Of a stretch of DNA of 34,385 bases, positions 23,832 through 31,780 are shown one piece after another (positions within the stretch are counted from its first letter, which is position 1; each line of letters starts with the position of its first letter). The notes under the pieces were generated by a model. It saw only the letters and a program-made list of their open reading frames with translations, was not told the origin of the DNA and searched no databases. A program made the translations under genes and the position numbers. Location: assembly GCA_041859375.1 (NCBI GenBank), contig JBHEKP010000225.1, forward strand, positions 1 through 34,385, given 5' to 3'. This stretch comes from JBHEKP01 sp041859375. GTDB taxonomy: Bacteria > Hydrogenedentota > Hydrogenedentia > Hydrogenedentales > CAITNO01.

Positions 23832-26800
23832 TCATGTTCCGGGGCAGAACCCGTCCTCGGACCCAGCGCACTCGTGATAGGCGCGGGCGTTGTAGAACTG
23901 GATGTTCCGCAGCAGTTCAGAGAATTCAATCTGCCAGTTTTGCGGATTGTAGTCGGAATTATGGGCGGAACAGCTTGTGCCGCCGGTGAAGGGCGCGAAA
24001 CCATCCTCGGTGCCGGTCTCACAGTGGAACCCGCCCGCGTTGAAGAACTGGATGACCCGCATCATCTCCGTCAGGTCAATCCTGCCGTTCTGGTTGGTGT
24101 CCGAGGAGTGGTACACCACCTCGGGTATGTAGGTGCCGGTGAGGGTGATGGTCTGCCCCTCAAGGATGGTCACGGACTCGTCCGGCGGCGTAATCCAGCC
24201 GGCAACCACCTGGTAGGTGACGGTCAGGACCGCGCCTGCGGGATGGGTTTCCGTGTCACCGCTGTTGCGCCAGACTCCGGGGGCGGTTGACCACTGCGCG
24301 CCGTCCGTCACCGCACCGGCGGGGGAAATGTTCACCGCAAGCTGTCCGGTGATGAGCGTGTAGGTGCCGACGATGTCAACCCGCCCGTTCGCGGGAACAT
24401 CCACCACCTGATCCGCCGGGGTGTACCACCCGGCCAGTGTGCTGAAGGAGATGGTGTGGGACCCGGCGGGCACGGAAAGGTCCCCGGCGGAACGGGGCAC
24501 GTCGTCCCCGTCCAGGAACCACTGCGCCCCAACCGCCTCCGGGGGCGCAAAAGTCACCCCGAGAATGCCCAGTTGCTGCACATAGGTGCCGGTTTCGGAA
24601 AGGGCGCCGTTGGCCGGGAGGGTGAGGTTCAGCGGGGCGGGCGTGTCCCATCCCGCAACCGGCGCAAACTCGATGATGTAGTCACCGGGAACAAGATCAT
24701 TCACCGTGGCGCCGTCGGCCAGGCCGGAAGCGCCCCCCTGGATGGACCAGGTGGCGCCCGCCGTCACCGCATCCGCGGGCTCAATGTCAATGGTGATGGA
24801 GCCCTTCAGGGAGGTGTAGGTGAAATCACGGCTGAGCACATCGTCCTTCGCGACGGTGACAGGCTCGGAGGCGGGCGCGGACCATCCCGCAACGCTTGAG
24901 AAGGTTATGGTGTAGGTGCCCGTGGGAAGGGTGACCGTCGCGCCGGAGTCATTCCAGGTGCCACCGCCGTCCACGCTCCATGCCGCCCCGTCCGACACTG
25001 CGGCGGCGGGGGAGAGGTTCACCGTGAGCGTGCCGCTGTGCCTGACATAGGTGCCCGTTTCAGAAGTGGTGGAGCCCGCGCTCACCTGAATGGTTGCGTC
25101 AGCGGGGGCGTCCCAATTTGTCACGGGGCCAAACGTGAGCGTGACGTCACCTTCGGGGGCGGATACAGAGTCCCCATCGTCATGCCATGAATACCCGCCG
25201 TCCACCGACCACGTGCCGCTGGCGGCAACCTCCGCCGGTTCGATGGCCACCGTCACCGTGCCGGTGGGCAGGAATCCCTCATATGCGCCAATGTCCGCAT
25301 GGGTGCCCGCGGGGCGTGGGCTGGAATCAAAGTCATCAGCCGGCGCCAACGCATCATTCGCCGCGTCAATCGCGGGGGATCCCTCCAGGAGGTGGTAGTC
25401 CCCGCTGCCGGGATTGGCAAACAGCGGATCCGCGTTTATATTGCCCGTGCCGGGCCACTCACCACGCAAAACCGAGTACTGGACAGTTATGTTGTTTCCT
25501 TCAATGAGCGCAAAGAAGTCCACCCCCGGTTTCCAGAGAATGCAGTTGGACACAACACACGTCGACGCATCAGTCTTGCGAATGAAGGGGCCATGCGGGT
25601 CCGGCCAAGTTCCCGAGAATGTGCAGTTGGTTAACTGCGCATTCGCCGCCGCATCCCCAAGTTTGAAATCGGCTCCCGGTGTGCCGGCGCAATTGTTAAC
25701 GTAAATGCTGTTCACCCCCGTCCAGGTTGAATTAACAAGGCTTACCACGCCGCCGGTATTTGCGGCACTCAACGAGTTTTGCGTGAAAGCGTTCCTGTTG
25801 TCCAGGACGGAGGAAATAAAGGCGTCCACCGCCCCGCCGTCTTGCGCGGTGTTTCCCGCAAAAAGGTTGCCGTTCATCACCACCGGGCTTGTCATGAAGT
25901 CCGCTTTCAGGCCTCCCCCCTGTACCGAGGCGCTATTTGAAACCACAAGATTGCCTTCAAGCGTCGCCTCGGTGGACACCAAATACAATCCGCCGCCAAG
26001 GGCCGCGGCGTTTTCGGAAAACTGGCTGTTAGAAATATTAACCGTGCTGTTTTCAGCGCAAAAAGCGCCGCCGTCACCGGTTGCCGAGTTCGCGCTGTAT
26101 GTGTCGCCAACAATAAAAACGGTCGAATTGGCGGCGTAAACCGCGCCGCCGTTCTCGTCCACCGCGTTTCCGGCATAGGTGTTGGCGGTGAGCAATATTG
26201 TCGCCCCGCCCGTAACATTCACCGCAGCTCCATTAAACCCGGATCCCACAGGGGCGTTGTTGATAAAAAGGCAGCCAAAAATGTAATGGTTGCCGCCGGA
26301 GGCGCTGAAACCTGTGGGATTGCACTGGGTGACAATGCAGCTTTGCAGGAAGCAGTTGTTGCCGTTCACCACACCGGTGCGCACCCCCTCGCCGTCAATA
26401 ACGGTGTTGTATGTCGCCAGGTCACTCTGGGAAATATCGGTTTCATAGGTGCCGATGCCGTCGAAACCGCCCACAAGCTGGGTCATTTCGGGAAGCAGAA
26501 CCACCTGCGCGCCCGTGCCGGTGTAGGTTCCGTCCGCCACCCACACCTCGCGGTAGTCCGCCGCGGCCGCAGCCGCGTCCACCGCCTCCTGGATGGTTGT
26601 GAAGGCCGTGTCCCAGGCCAGCCCGTCCTCGTTTCCGGAAGTGTTGTTCTGGTCCACAAAGTACCAAATACGGTAACCGCCCGTCGTGGTTTCATCCGAA
26701 CCCGCCACGGTCATCAAAACATTCTCGGGGGTGTTCCACCCGGCAAGGGGCTTGAAGGTGACGGTATGCTCGCCGTCCGCCACGTTCAACACGGTGTCGC

Positions 26801-26978
26801 TGTCGTTCCAGTCCACGCCGCCGTTGATGCTCCACTGGCCACCCGCGGCCAACGCCTGGGGCGGGGCGATGGTCACTTTGATGGTGCCGTCCGCATGGGC
26901 GCAAACACTGGCAAGGCACGCCAGGGAAAGGGTTGCAACAGCACAACGCCTGAACAGGTCACACAGTGCAGCGGTCAT
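23832..26978 (-). CDS. Large secreted repeat, beta-helix and dockerin-like protein
   Basis: A 1048-residue exported protein with a signal peptide (AVATLSLACLASVCAHA). One Ig-like repeat of about 70 residues stands at the N-terminus (IKVTIAPPQALAAGGQWSI). A right-handed beta-helix region with a PbH1/polymorphic-protein style follows at about residues 105-560, with GGAVYAANSTV, GGAFCAENSTVNISNSQFS and GGGLYLVSTEATLEG rungs. Five more copies of the Ig-like repeat lie at about 575-955, each opening G.(L/I/V).(V/I)...(P)..A and containing W(S/F)(V/I/L)(D/Q)GG, then (V/L)AGW..P. The C-terminus has a canonical EF-hand/dockerin loop DTNQNGRIDLTE (960-971) and a second, degenerate copy near 1009. Each copy is followed by IQF(F/Y)NA and then SEDGF or TEDGF. 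Role: surface or secreted adhesin or carbohydrate-acting scaffold, inferred. No catalytic site is recognised. Confidence 0.8.
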   Translation of the reverse strand: MTAALCDLFRRCAVATLSLACLASVCAHADGTIKVTIAPPQALAAGGQWSINGGVDWNDSDTVLNVADGEHTVTFKPLAGWNTPENVLMTVAGSDETTTGGYRIWYFVDQNNTSGNEDGLAWDTAFTTIQEAVDAAAAAADYREVWVADGTYTGTGAQVVLLPEMTQLVGGFDGIGTYETDISQSDLATYNTVIDGEGVRTGVVNGNNCFLQSCIVTQCNPTGFSASGGNHYIFGCLFINNAPVGSGFNGAAVNVTGGATILLTANTYAGNAVDENGGAVYAANSTVFIVGDTYSANSATGDGGAFCAENSTVNISNSQFSENAAALGGGLYLVSTEATLEGNLVVSNSASVQGGGLKADFMTSPVVMNGNLFAGNTAQDGGAVDAFISSVLDNRNAFTQNSLSAANTGGVVSLVNSTWTGVNSIYVNNCAGTPGADFKLGDAAANAQLTNCTFSGTWPDPHGPFIRKTDASTCVVSNCILWKPGVDFFALIEGNNITVQYSVLRGEWPGTGNINADPLFANPGSGDYHLLEGSPAIDAANDALAPADDFDSSPRPAGTHADIGAYEGFLPTGTVTVAIEPAEVAASGTWSVDGGYSWHDDGDSVSAPEGDVTLTFGPVTNWDAPADATIQVSAGSTTSETGTYVRHSGTLTVNLSPAAAVSDGAAWSVDGGGTWNDSGATVTLPTGTYTITFSSVAGWSAPASEPVTVAKDDVLSRDFTYTSLKGSITIDIEPADAVTAGATWSIQGGASGLADGATVNDLVPGDYIIEFAPVAGWDTPAPLNLTLPANGALSETGTYVQQLGILGVTFAPPEAVGAQWFLDGDDVPRSAGDLSVPAGSHTISFSTLAGWYTPADQVVDVPANGRVDIVGTYTLITGQLAVNISPAGAVTDGAQWSTAPGVWRNSGDTETHPAGAVLTVTYQVVAGWITPPDESVTILEGQTITLTGTYIPEVVYHSSDTNQNGRIDLTEMMRVIQFFNAGGFHCETGTEDGFAPFTGGTSCSAHNSDYNPQNWQIEFSELLRNIQFYNARAYHECAGSEDGFCPGT

Positions 26979-27086
26979 GGTTCTGGTCTCCCGGTTATTT
27001 TCCGGTGTTTCCCCCCGCCGGTTGCGCCCGGAAGAAGAAAACCGCCGGTTTGTACACCTATTTTTTCCTCATGCTCCAACGCTTAC

Positions 27087-27115
27087 ACTCTAGCATTGCG
27101 GGACGGAAACGTCAA
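27087..27115 (-). promoter_or_regulatory. Strong predicted promoter for the repeat-protein gene
   Basis: On the minus strand: TTGACG (27110-27115, 5/6), a 17-base spacer ending in TGC, then TAGAGT (27087-27092). An inverted repeat GCATTG/CAATGC (27093-27098 with 27113-27118) fills the spacer and the -35, so it may be an operator. The promoter begins about 15 bases after the stop of the ceramidase-like gene, and no terminator is seen between them. The leader is about 100 bases. Confidence 0.6.
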
Positions 27116-27130
27116 TGCGAAAGACAATGT

Positions 27131-28534
27131 TTATTTTTCGGCCACCCGCCGCAAAAGGCCGGCGGAGGCGTCCACGATCTTCTCCCCCGAACCGGGGGCG
27201 AGATAACTGCTCCGCGCCGTCCTCGGTTCGTAGCCCCCACCCTTGAACGCATCCGCCGTGGGGCAATAACCATTGTAGCCATTGGCCAGTTCCACCACCA
27301 TGGTTGGCCTGAAGGGCGAATCCTTTTTGATCGCCAGCCCCAACGCGGCGAAAAACTCCGTGGTGTTTGACACTATCGCGGCGTCACCCACCCGGACCGC
27401 CTGCACCTCCACCTCCACAGTGGGGCTTTTCGCGCGCATTTCCCGCACGAAACGGGCCTCTTTTGTGAACATTTCATGGCTTCCGGAACCCAGGCCGATG
27501 GGTGGGGCCTCGCGGGCGATCAATTCCTCGTCCGAATCGGGCAGTTCGCGGATGGGGAGCTGCAACAACTCATATTCAACCGCCAGCAGGGCGGATTCCT
27601 GATAAGCGGCGCGGGAAAGCACTTTCAGCGCCTCCGCACCGGCGCACATGCCAACACGCCGGGCCACACCCTCACCCCATTCGGGGGTGCGGGGGGAGCG
27701 GTTGTCCACCTGGGTCACATCGCCGCAGGCGCCGTTCAGGAAAACCACGCCCATTTCCGGGGCGTTCATGCCGCCGCGCACGGTCTGGCGCAGATAACAG
27801 GGCCAGTCGGCGGAGAATTCGTCGCCGCCCATGGTGGTGCCGTGCATCGCGAAGTTGACCACACAACCAAGAATTTTCCCATCAAGGCCTTCCGCTGAAA
27901 TCACGGCGACCTCTGGATCCGTCGGCCCCGCGACATCCACAATGTCCGGATTCATCTTGCCGGGGTGGGTGATGACCCGGCCGTCCTTCATGTGGAAACG
28001 GCGGTTAAAACCGGCGGTGTCCTCATGACCCGAACCCCAGGCCAGACGGCAGGGCACCGCCTTGTTTTTTGCCTGGATCACCGCCTCCGCCATTTTTTCC
28101 GCCGCAAAACGGCAATATTCCGGGTCGCTTGCCGAGCCAAAGCAGTCCACCACCGGCCCGCCGTTGTGGGTGTGGCTCGCGCCAATCATCACATGCGCCC
28201 CCGGGGTGCCGCACCCGGCCTCAACGCGCTTTCGCGTGTCAAGAATCACCTCCCGGGGAATCATGATGAGATCCACGCCGACCAGGGCGGTCTCGGTTTT
28301 CCCGTCGGAAAACCAGGCGGCCTCCACCCACAGCGGATCGCGAACCCCCGTGGAAATGTGCTTTCCATACCCTCCCGGCATCTCGGCCCCGACCGGTGGA
28401 GTGATGTCCAACCGCGCGAATCCCGCCCTCAACGCGGCGGCGGCGGGCGTGCCGCCCTCCTCAGCCACGGCGGCAAGCGTGCCTGACAGCAGGGCTGCCG
28501 TTAATACGCACCAAAAAAAACGAGTATTGTTCAT
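27131..28534 (-). CDS. Secreted neutral/alkaline ceramidase-like hydrolase
   Basis: A 467-residue protein with a signal peptide (FFWCVLTAALLSGTLAAVAE) and one domain of the neutral/alkaline non-lysosomal ceramidase N-terminal type. It begins LRAGFARLDITPPVGAEMPGGYG, then GVDLIMIPREV, and MIGASHTHNGGP with two metal-type His residues. GCVVNFAMHGTTMGG and VVFLNGACGDVTQVDNRSP follow. Neutral ceramidases hydrolyse the amide bond of N-acyl lipids, but they are longer (about 650-780 residues) and carry a second domain missing here. The real substrate of these short proteins is unknown. The start is ATG 28534, overlapping the YgbA stop as ATGA; an open frame extends upstream inside YgbA and UroD sequence and is not coding there. 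Confidence 0.82.
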   Translation of the reverse strand: MNNTRFFWCVLTAALLSGTLAAVAEEGGTPAAAALRAGFARLDITPPVGAEMPGGYGKHISTGVRDPLWVEAAWFSDGKTETALVGVDLIMIPREVILDTRKRVEAGCGTPGAHVMIGASHTHNGGPVVDCFGSASDPEYCRFAAEKMAEAVIQAKNKAVPCRLAWGSGHEDTAGFNRRFHMKDGRVITHPGKMNPDIVDVAGPTDPEVAVISAEGLDGKILGCVVNFAMHGTTMGGDEFSADWPCYLRQTVRGGMNAPEMGVVFLNGACGDVTQVDNRSPRTPEWGEGVARRVGMCAGAEALKVLSRAAYQESALLAVEYELLQLPIRELPDSDEELIAREAPPIGLGSGSHEMFTKEARFVREMRAKSPTVEVEVQAVRVGDAAIVSNTTEFFAALGLAIKKDSPFRPTMVVELANGYNGYCPTADAFKGGGYEPRTARSSYLAPGSGEKIVDASAGLLRRVAEK

Positions 28535-28893
28535 GCGTCCCTGTTCTCCCGTCTGTTTTTCACCACCGCGGCCCTGCGGCCGTCGAGCATGTGCAAAATA
28601 CCCAGGATCGGATGGTACAACAGCATGCGCGGACCGGCAAAACGCATGACCTCGCGGATGCGTTCGCGCATGGATTTTCCGTAACAGTGGGTGGGGCATT
28701 TTGAGCAGGCCGGTTTCTCCGGCTGGTAACGGCAGGCGTCCAGACGCCGGTTGGCATATTCCAGCAGCGCCGCGCAGTCGCCGCAAAGTTCCCGCCCGCC
28801 ATGGTGGCCGCGGCAGTAAATCCCAATCATCCTTGCCACCGTCAACCGTTCCCGGCGCATGCGCCGGGCCTCTTTTTCCGGTCTTTCTTTCAT
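28531..28893 (-). CDS. ygbA: YgbA-like nitrous-oxide-stimulated promoter family protein
   Basis: A 120-residue protein closely following E. coli YgbA from memory. IYCRGHHGGRELCGDCAALL is followed by a Cys-rich PACSKCPTHCY block and MRERIREVMRFAGPRMLLYHP near the end. Cys27, Cys37, Cys40, Cys54, Cys63, Cys66 and Cys70 are the likely metal- or Fe-S-binding set. In E. coli ygbA is under NsrR/NO control; its biochemical role is not settled. GGGGA lies 7 bases before the ATG, inside the end of the UroD-family gene, and the preceding stop directly abuts this start. Its own stop overlaps the ceramidase-like gene. Confidence 0.88.
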   Translation of the reverse strand: MKERPEKEARRMRRERLTVARMIGIYCRGHHGGRELCGDCAALLEYANRRLDACRYQPEKPACSKCPTHCYGKSMRERIREVMRFAGPRMLLYHPILGILHMLDGRRAAVVKNRRENRDA

Positions 28894-29967
28894 TCACTTT
28901 TCCCCATGCACCGCCACAGAATCCGCCATGGCGGTGACATTTTCAAGCCGGGCGCCCCAGTGTATTTCCGTGGTGGATCCCATGAAATAGCCCAAGCCCC
29001 CCGTTTCAGCCATCGCGTCATGGCAGGCCGCCGCAACCTCCTGCGGTGTTCCCAGGCAGAGCAGTTGGCTCACATCAATCCCCCCGGCAAGCACCAATCC
29101 GGGATAACGCCGCCGGATTTCCCCCACGGTCATCCCCGCCTGCACCTCTATGGGGTTTAATCCGTCCACCCCGGTTTCCACAAGGTCGTCCATCACTTCC
29201 CAGAGATTGCCGTCGGAATGAAAAATGCACACCGCGTCCCGTCCGTGCCAGGCGTCGTTCAACCGTTTCAGGCGCGGCTTCCAATACTGCCGCAGCCAGG
29301 CGGGGGGGAAGATGGTGCCTGTTTTGTGGGCGATGTCGGTGTAGGTGAGCGCCACGGGAATGTGCCACGGGTCCGCCACCGCCGCCACGCGCCTGAGCTC
29401 GGCGCACAACAGCGCCTCAAACCATTCCTCCATCACATCCGGGTGCAGCAGCGCCAGTTCGGTGAAGAGTTCCATGCCCGCCGCATGGTTCATCTGGTCC
29501 AGTCCGGTGCCGCTTTCAATGACCACCACGGCGGGGTCATCCCGTCCGGTGGGATCCGCCTTGGCAAAGAGCCCCCATAGGCGCTCTATATGCCCGTGCA
29601 GTTGCGCCGCGTCCTCCACCCCGAACTTCTTTGCGTTTTCCGCGCGGATCCGGCCCTTCACCCACTCAACAAGACCGTCCACGTCATGAAAAGGACGGCC
29701 AGTGATCCAATCCGTCCACCGTTCCACCCGATGTGTGAAACCGTCGGCGTCCGTGAATTCACGCGGTTCCTGGGGACCGGTCACCATCCGGGTCATGTCA
29801 AGCATCGCGCCCGCGGCAAGCGCCGTGGTCTCAACACCACTTTCATAATCCGGCACGCGTCCGGCATAGTGTTCAATGACAGCGTCGTTCTGCAGGATGT
29901 CATAGATCGGGACCCGATCGGTCTCCCCAAAGGCCACGGTGCGCATCACCCGTTCACGCTTGGTCAT
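28894..29967 (-). CDS. UroD-family (uroporphyrinogen decarboxylase-like) protein
   Basis: A 357-residue TIM-barrel protein beginning MTKRERVMRTVAFGETDRVP, the usual start of the UroD/methyltransferase superfamily. Later are ESGTGLDQ, FHSDGNLWEVMDDLVETGVD and GLNPIEVQAGMTVGEIRRRY, and finally LVLAGGIDVSQLLCLG with the GG(I/V) of the barrel. This sugar-operon subgroup is neither HemE nor a proven MtaA methylcobamide enzyme; function is unknown. Start candidates are GTG 29988, ATG 29982 and ATG 29967; the last fits the family N-terminus. It follows the permease by 27 bases and abuts ygbA, fitting one transcript. Confidence 0.82.
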   Translation of the reverse strand: MTKRERVMRTVAFGETDRVPIYDILQNDAVIEHYAGRVPDYESGVETTALAAGAMLDMTRMVTGPQEPREFTDADGFTHRVERWTDWITGRPFHDVDGLVEWVKGRIRAENAKKFGVEDAAQLHGHIERLWGLFAKADPTGRDDPAVVVIESGTGLDQMNHAAGMELFTELALLHPDVMEEWFEALLCAELRRVAAVADPWHIPVALTYTDIAHKTGTIFPPAWLRQYWKPRLKRLNDAWHGRDAVCIFHSDGNLWEVMDDLVETGVDGLNPIEVQAGMTVGEIRRRYPGLVLAGGIDVSQLLCLGTPQEVAAACHDAMAETGGLGYFMGSTTEIHWGARLENVTAMADSVAVHGEK

Positions 29968-29994
29968 GGTGTCCCGCCGCATGCGCACCCCCCG

Positions 29995-30861
29995 CTACGC
30001 CTTCAGCGCGCCGCTGGTGATACCCTTCATGAAGGCGCGGGTGAACAGGGTGAACAGGATGCCGAGGGGAACGGCGGAAATGACATAGCCCGCGAACATG
30101 GGGCCGTACTGGCCCGGCACCCGGCCCGTGTAGCGGAGCATGCCCACGGTGAGCACCACCACCCGCTCGTCCGAGGTGGTGACCAGCGGCCACAGGAAAC
30201 TGTTCCACACGCCCAGCGCGCTCATGATGGCCACCACGCCGAGGATGGGCTTGGAAAGGGGCAGGCCGATGTGCCAGAGCTGCCGGAAGAGCCCTGCGCC
30301 GTCGAGCTGCGCCGACTCGAAGAGTGCCTGATCTATCTGGGAGAAAAAGCTGCGCAGCAGGAACATGCCCATAATCTGCATGCCCGCGATGTAGGGCAGC
30401 ACCATCACCCAGTAGGTGTTCAGCAGGCCCAGCCGCTGCACCCATACAAACTGGGGAATCAGCATGAGCACCCCCGGCACCATCAGCATCGCGAGCATCA
30501 GGTAATACAGAACCTCGCGGCCCGGAAAGCGGTACCGGGCAAAGAGAAACCCCGTCACCGTGGAGAAGCACAGCACGCCGGAAACGCTCAACACGGTCAC
30601 AAGCAGGCTGTTGAATATGTAGACCTTGAGATCGTTGAAGGCCTGGACGTAGTTGCCCCAGGCGGGCGGCCACGCGGGCAGCCAGAAGGAGTGGTAAAAC
30701 TGGTGGGTGTCCTTGAGGGAGGTGATGACAAGAAAAATGAAGGGGAAAAAGGTCATGAGCAGGATCAGCACCAGGCCCGTGCGCCAAAGGATGCCGCCCG
30801 CGCCCGGAAGGCGGCGTCTTGCCGGCCCGCAAACAGTGGTATGTTCAGTTTCCCGGTTCAT
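29995..30861 (-). CDS. Carbohydrate ABC transporter permease, MalG-like
   Basis: A 288-residue membrane protein with six hydrophobic segments, the inner-membrane half of a CUT1-type sugar importer. The EAA loop ESAQLDGAGLFRQLWHIGLP (docking site for the ATPase) and the first segment pattern GLVLILLMTFFPFIFLVITS fit the MalG subgroup. The ATG at 30861 is chosen over the upstream in-frame start because the family N-terminus is short; it overlaps the upstream permease gene by 17 bases. No ATP-binding protein gene lies in this window, so a shared (MsmK-type) ATPase elsewhere is likely. Confidence 0.93.
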   Translation of the reverse strand: MNRETEHTTVCGPARRRLPGAGGILWRTGLVLILLMTFFPFIFLVITSLKDTHQFYHSFWLPAWPPAWGNYVQAFNDLKVYIFNSLLVTVLSVSGVLCFSTVTGFLFARYRFPGREVLYYLMLAMLMVPGVLMLIPQFVWVQRLGLLNTYWVMVLPYIAGMQIMGMFLLRSFFSQIDQALFESAQLDGAGLFRQLWHIGLPLSKPILGVVAIMSALGVWNSFLWPLVTTSDERVVVLTVGMLRYTGRVPGQYGPMFAGYVISAVPLGILFTLFTRAFMKGITSGALKA

Positions 30862-31780
30862 AATCGTCCGTCCGCACAAAACGGTTGAGCAAAAGGGTGA
30901 AGGCCAGCAGGAAAACCAGCATCAGCAGGCCGATGGCGGCGGCGTAGCCCATGCGCTCGAAGGAGAACCCGTTCAGGTACATGTAGAGCCCCGGCACCAT
31001 CGTTTCGTAGCCCGGCCCCCCGTCGCGGGTGAGGATGTAGATGGACTCGAAGCCGTTCACCACGCCGATCACTGTCAGCACGACAAGCAGCTTCACCTGG
31101 CTCATGATGAGCGGCACATGAATGCGGAATATTCTTCCCAGCGGTCCCAGCCCGTCCATCTCCGCCGCCTCCAAAATACTCTGGGGGATGTTCGCAAGTC
31201 CCGCATAATAAATCAGGACGTTGAACCCGTGGGCGAAGGGAAAGCCCACGCAGGCCACCGCCCACAGGGCCGTTTTCGGGTGGGACAGCCAGCCGTATAT
31301 CCAGTCATGCAGGCCCAGCGCCTCCAGCAGCGCCGTGAGCACGCCCGCGTCGGAGTAGATGTACTGCCAGATCAGGAACACCACCACGCCCGGCACAATC
31401 ATGGGCAGGACCACCGCCACGCGGGCGGCATAGCCCCATCCCTCCGAGCGCAGATGGTAAATCATCTCCGCCACCACGAAGGGGACCGTGAGATTGACGA
31501 TGAAGATGAAAACACCGAGTTTTGCAAGGTTGATCAGGCTTTTCAGGAAAACTTCGTCCCGCGCCAGCTCCCGGAAGTTGTCCAGCCCCGCCCACACCGC
31601 GGGACTGCCCGGATCCCAGTGGGTGAAGGCGTGGTAAAAAGCCGACACCGCCGGAATGTAGTTGAACACCACCAGAAAGGAAACGGGCGCGAGCAGCAGT
31701 AGGTAGATCAGCCAGAGCGGCGGCCGTCCCGCGTTGCTTCCCGATCTGCGGCGCGGGTTAACGGACGGGGTCGAGTTCAC
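30845..31780 (-). CDS. Sugar ABC transporter permease, MalF/UgpA-like
   Basis: A 311-residue permease with six main hydrophobic segments: PPLWLIYLLLLAPVSFLVVF near the start, and the EAA loop EAAEMDGLGPLGRIFRIHVPL at about residues 205-225. It partners the MalG-like permease for a CUT1 sugar importer. The start is GTG at 31780 with an AAGGAGG site about 10 bases upstream, lying inside the last codons of the solute-binding protein gene (23-base overlap). Substrate is not predictable from sequence. Confidence 0.93.
   Translation of the reverse strand: MNSTPSVNPRRRSGSNAGRPPLWLIYLLLLAPVSFLVVFNYIPAVSAFYHAFTHWDPGSPAVWAGLDNFRELARDEVFLKSLINLAKLGVFIFIVNLTVPFVVAEMIYHLRSEGWGYAARVAVVLPMIVPGVVVFLIWQYIYSDAGVLTALLEALGLHDWIYGWLSHPKTALWAVACVGFPFAHGFNVLIYYAGLANIPQSILEAAEMDGLGPLGRIFRIHVPLIMSQVKLLVVLTVIGVVNGFESIYILTRDGGPGYETMVPGLYMYLNGFSFERMGYAAAIGLLMLVFLLAFTLLLNRFVRTDDYEPGN

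Noticed and set aside
28535..28897. In-frame upstream extension of the ceramidase-like gene
   Set aside because: Overlaps YgbA in another frame; signal peptide begins at the ATG at 28534, which also forms an ATGA junction.
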